Assembly: GCA_035513995.1 (NCBI GenBank)
Contig: DATKBL010000019.1
Coordinates: forward strand, 1-44,601
Direction: 5' to 3'
From: DASUTW01 sp035513995
GTDB taxonomy: Bacteria; Actinomycetota; UBA4738; CALAEC01
DNA: 44,601 nucleotides
Both the position numbers and the translations under genes were made by a program. Under the pieces are notes generated by a model. It searched no databases, was not told where the DNA came from, and saw only the letters and a list, made by a program, of their open reading frames with translations. How positions within the stretch are numbered: the stretch's first letter is position 1; every line of letters begins with the position of its first letter. This document shows positions 43,489 to 44,601 of this stretch, piece by piece.

Positions 43489-44327
43489 TGCCCGCCTGGC
43501 ACCCTCACGCCGACGTCTGGGTCCTGGTCGTCGCGCTCGCCGGCACCTACGTGTACGCGCTCCGGCGCGTCGGCCCGGGGCACGTCTCGCCCGGCGACCC
43601 GCCCGCCACCCGGGGCCAGAAGGTCGCGTTCGGGTTCGGGGTGGTGACGCTGCTCGTCGCCGCAGACTGGCCGATCCACGACCTCGGTGAGCGGTCGCTC
43701 TTCACCGCGCACATGCTCCAGCACCTGCTGATGACCCTCGTCGCGCCGCCGCTGCTCCTGCTCGGGACGCCGGGGTGGATGCTGCGGTGGCTGCTCCGGC
43801 CGCGGTGGGTGCTCGTCGTGGTGCGGGCGCTGTCGAAGCCGATGGTGGCGCTCGTCCTGTTCAACCTCGTGATCGCGGTGATCCACTGGCCGGCCTTCGT
43901 GACGCTCTACCTCCACCAGCCGCTGGTCCACCTGGCCACGCACGCGGCGCTGGTGGGGACGGCCCTCCTGATGTGGATGCCGGTGCTCTCCCCGATCGTG
44001 GAGATCGAGCGGCTCCCGTACCCGCTCCAGATGCTCTACCTCTTCGCGCAGTCGATCGTGCCGACGGTGCCCGCCTCGTTCCTGACCTTCGGCAGCGAGC
44101 CCCTCTACCGCGTCTACGAGGAGCTGCCGCGGATCTGGGGCATCTCGGCCCTGACCGATCAGCGCGTGGCGGGGCTGGCCATGAAGATCCTCGGCGGGTT
44201 CATCCTCTGGGGCGTGATCACGGTCCTCTTCTTCCGGTGGGCCCGGCAGGAGGAGGAGGGCGTGGACGAGCTCGGGTGGCGAGAGGTCGAGGAGGCCGTG
44301 AACCCGAAGGAGCTCTCGAGGCGATGA
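43485..44327 (+). CDS. ctaG: Cytochrome c oxidase assembly factor CtaG (caa3 type)
   Basis: This polytopic membrane protein has 280 residues and about seven helices. It shows TAHMLQHLLMTLVAPPLLLLG and ALVLFNLVIAVIHWP, typical of caa3_CtaG. These proteins help copper insertion into the oxidase. The start overlaps the subunit IV stop (ATGA). Confidence 0.9.
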   Translation: MMPAWHPHADVWVLVVALAGTYVYALRRVGPGHVSPGDPPATRGQKVAFGFGVVTLLVAADWPIHDLGERSLFTAHMLQHLLMTLVAPPLLLLGTPGWMLRWLLRPRWVLVVVRALSKPMVALVLFNLVIAVIHWPAFVTLYLHQPLVHLATHAALVGTALLMWMPVLSPIVEIERLPYPLQMLYLFAQSIVPTVPASFLTFGSEPLYRVYEELPRIWGISALTDQRVAGLAMKILGGFILWGVITVLFFRWARQEEEGVDELGWREVEEAVNPKELSRR

Positions 44328-44601
44328 GCGAGGAGCACCGGCGCCGAGCCCTCCTCGCGATCGTCATCCCGCTGGGTGCCCTGGCGACGATCGCCGTCTT
44401 CCTGTGGTCGATGTCGAGGGTCCTCCTGTCCGCCGCGGAACTGGTCGCCCCGGTGATCGCGCTGCTGTTCGCGCTGAACATCCTCATCGCCGCCGCGCTG
44501 GCGGCGACGTTCCGCCGGCGGCGGGGGGTCGTGGCCGCCTTCGTCGTCGCGGTGCTCGTCCCGGTGCTGGCCGTGGGCGTCGTCGGTGCCGTGGCGGGCG
44601 A
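44324..44601 (+). CDS. Membrane protein of unknown function, cut by window edge
   Basis: The ATG overlaps the ctaG stop (ATGA), so this gene continues the oxidase operon. The 92 visible residues begin MSEEHRRRALLAIVIPLGAL and contain three hydrophobic segments (about 9-28, 36-61 and 69-92) separated by a FRRRRG loop. No domain is recognised before the window ends. It could be an oxidase-associated subunit or a cytochrome with a membrane anchor. Confidence 0.75.
   Translation, partial: MSEEHRRRALLAIVIPLGALATIAVFLWSMSRVLLSAAELVAPVIALLFALNILIAAALAATFRRRRGVVAAFVVAVLVPVLAVGVVGAVAG

Overview
The window is GC-rich, densely packed DNA that looks like a chromosomal segment of an actinobacterial-type organism, probably from a deep or poorly sampled lineage. 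The reasons are the very high GC content, frequent GTG starts, ATGA/GTGA operon overlaps, an apparently leaderless gene, a Rex-type operator of the Gram-positive consensus, an acyl-ACP desaturase, a menaquinone-type geranylgeranyl reductase and a caa3-type oxidase. The phylum is an inference; a Chloroflexota-like relative is not excluded. No transposase, integrase or CRISPR array was seen.

Region 1 (1-6.1 kb): the start of tuf (leftward) is preceded by tRNA-Met and tRNA-Thr. A divergent DUF192 lipoprotein follows. Two paralogous membrane-anchored HD-GYP proteins (putative c-di-GMP phosphodiesterases) flank an acyl-ACP desaturase and an ~890-bp stretch. That stretch holds at least two decayed fragments of further HD-GYP paralogues. 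Both intact HD-GYP genes carry the same GGCCGATACC element about 36 bp before their start codons. A tRNA-Tyr and yajQ follow.

Region 2 (6.6-34.8 kb): everything is transcribed leftward and is devoted almost entirely to respiration. Reading in the direction of transcription, it starts with a geranylgeranyl reductase and a complete 14-gene nuoA-N operon (nuo1), then a long-chain polyprenyl diphosphate synthase. A second, incomplete nuo operon (nuo2: A B C H I J K L M N, lacking D, E, F and G) follows, then htpX and an M23 peptidase. In nuo2 the NuoI subunit is fused to an N-terminal membrane domain resembling DUF4234. The reductase promoter (hence probably nuo1) and the nuo2 promoter each carry a Rex-like operator, TTGTGAA-N4-TTCACAA and a one-mismatch version. 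Both sit two to three bases downstream of the -10 box and both have GC flanks. This predicts joint NADH/NAD+-responsive control of the two complexes.

Region 3 (34.8-44.6 kb): a leftward group encodes a thioredoxin-fold lipoprotein, a short-chain prenyl diphosphate synthase and a PNPOx-like protein. A divergent rightward cta/cox operon encodes a fused heme A synthase-heme O synthase (CtaA-CtaB), a tiny zinc-ribbon membrane protein, caa3-type subunit II with a C-terminal cytochrome c, subunits I, III and IV, CtaG, and a membrane protein cut by the window edge.

Together the genes supply the electron entry point (complex I, in two versions), the quinone pool (chain synthesis and side-chain reduction) and the terminal oxidase with its heme A supply. 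The most unusual elements are the paired Rex-like operators, the second complex I lacking NuoD, the DUF4234-NuoI fusion and the decaying HD-GYP array.
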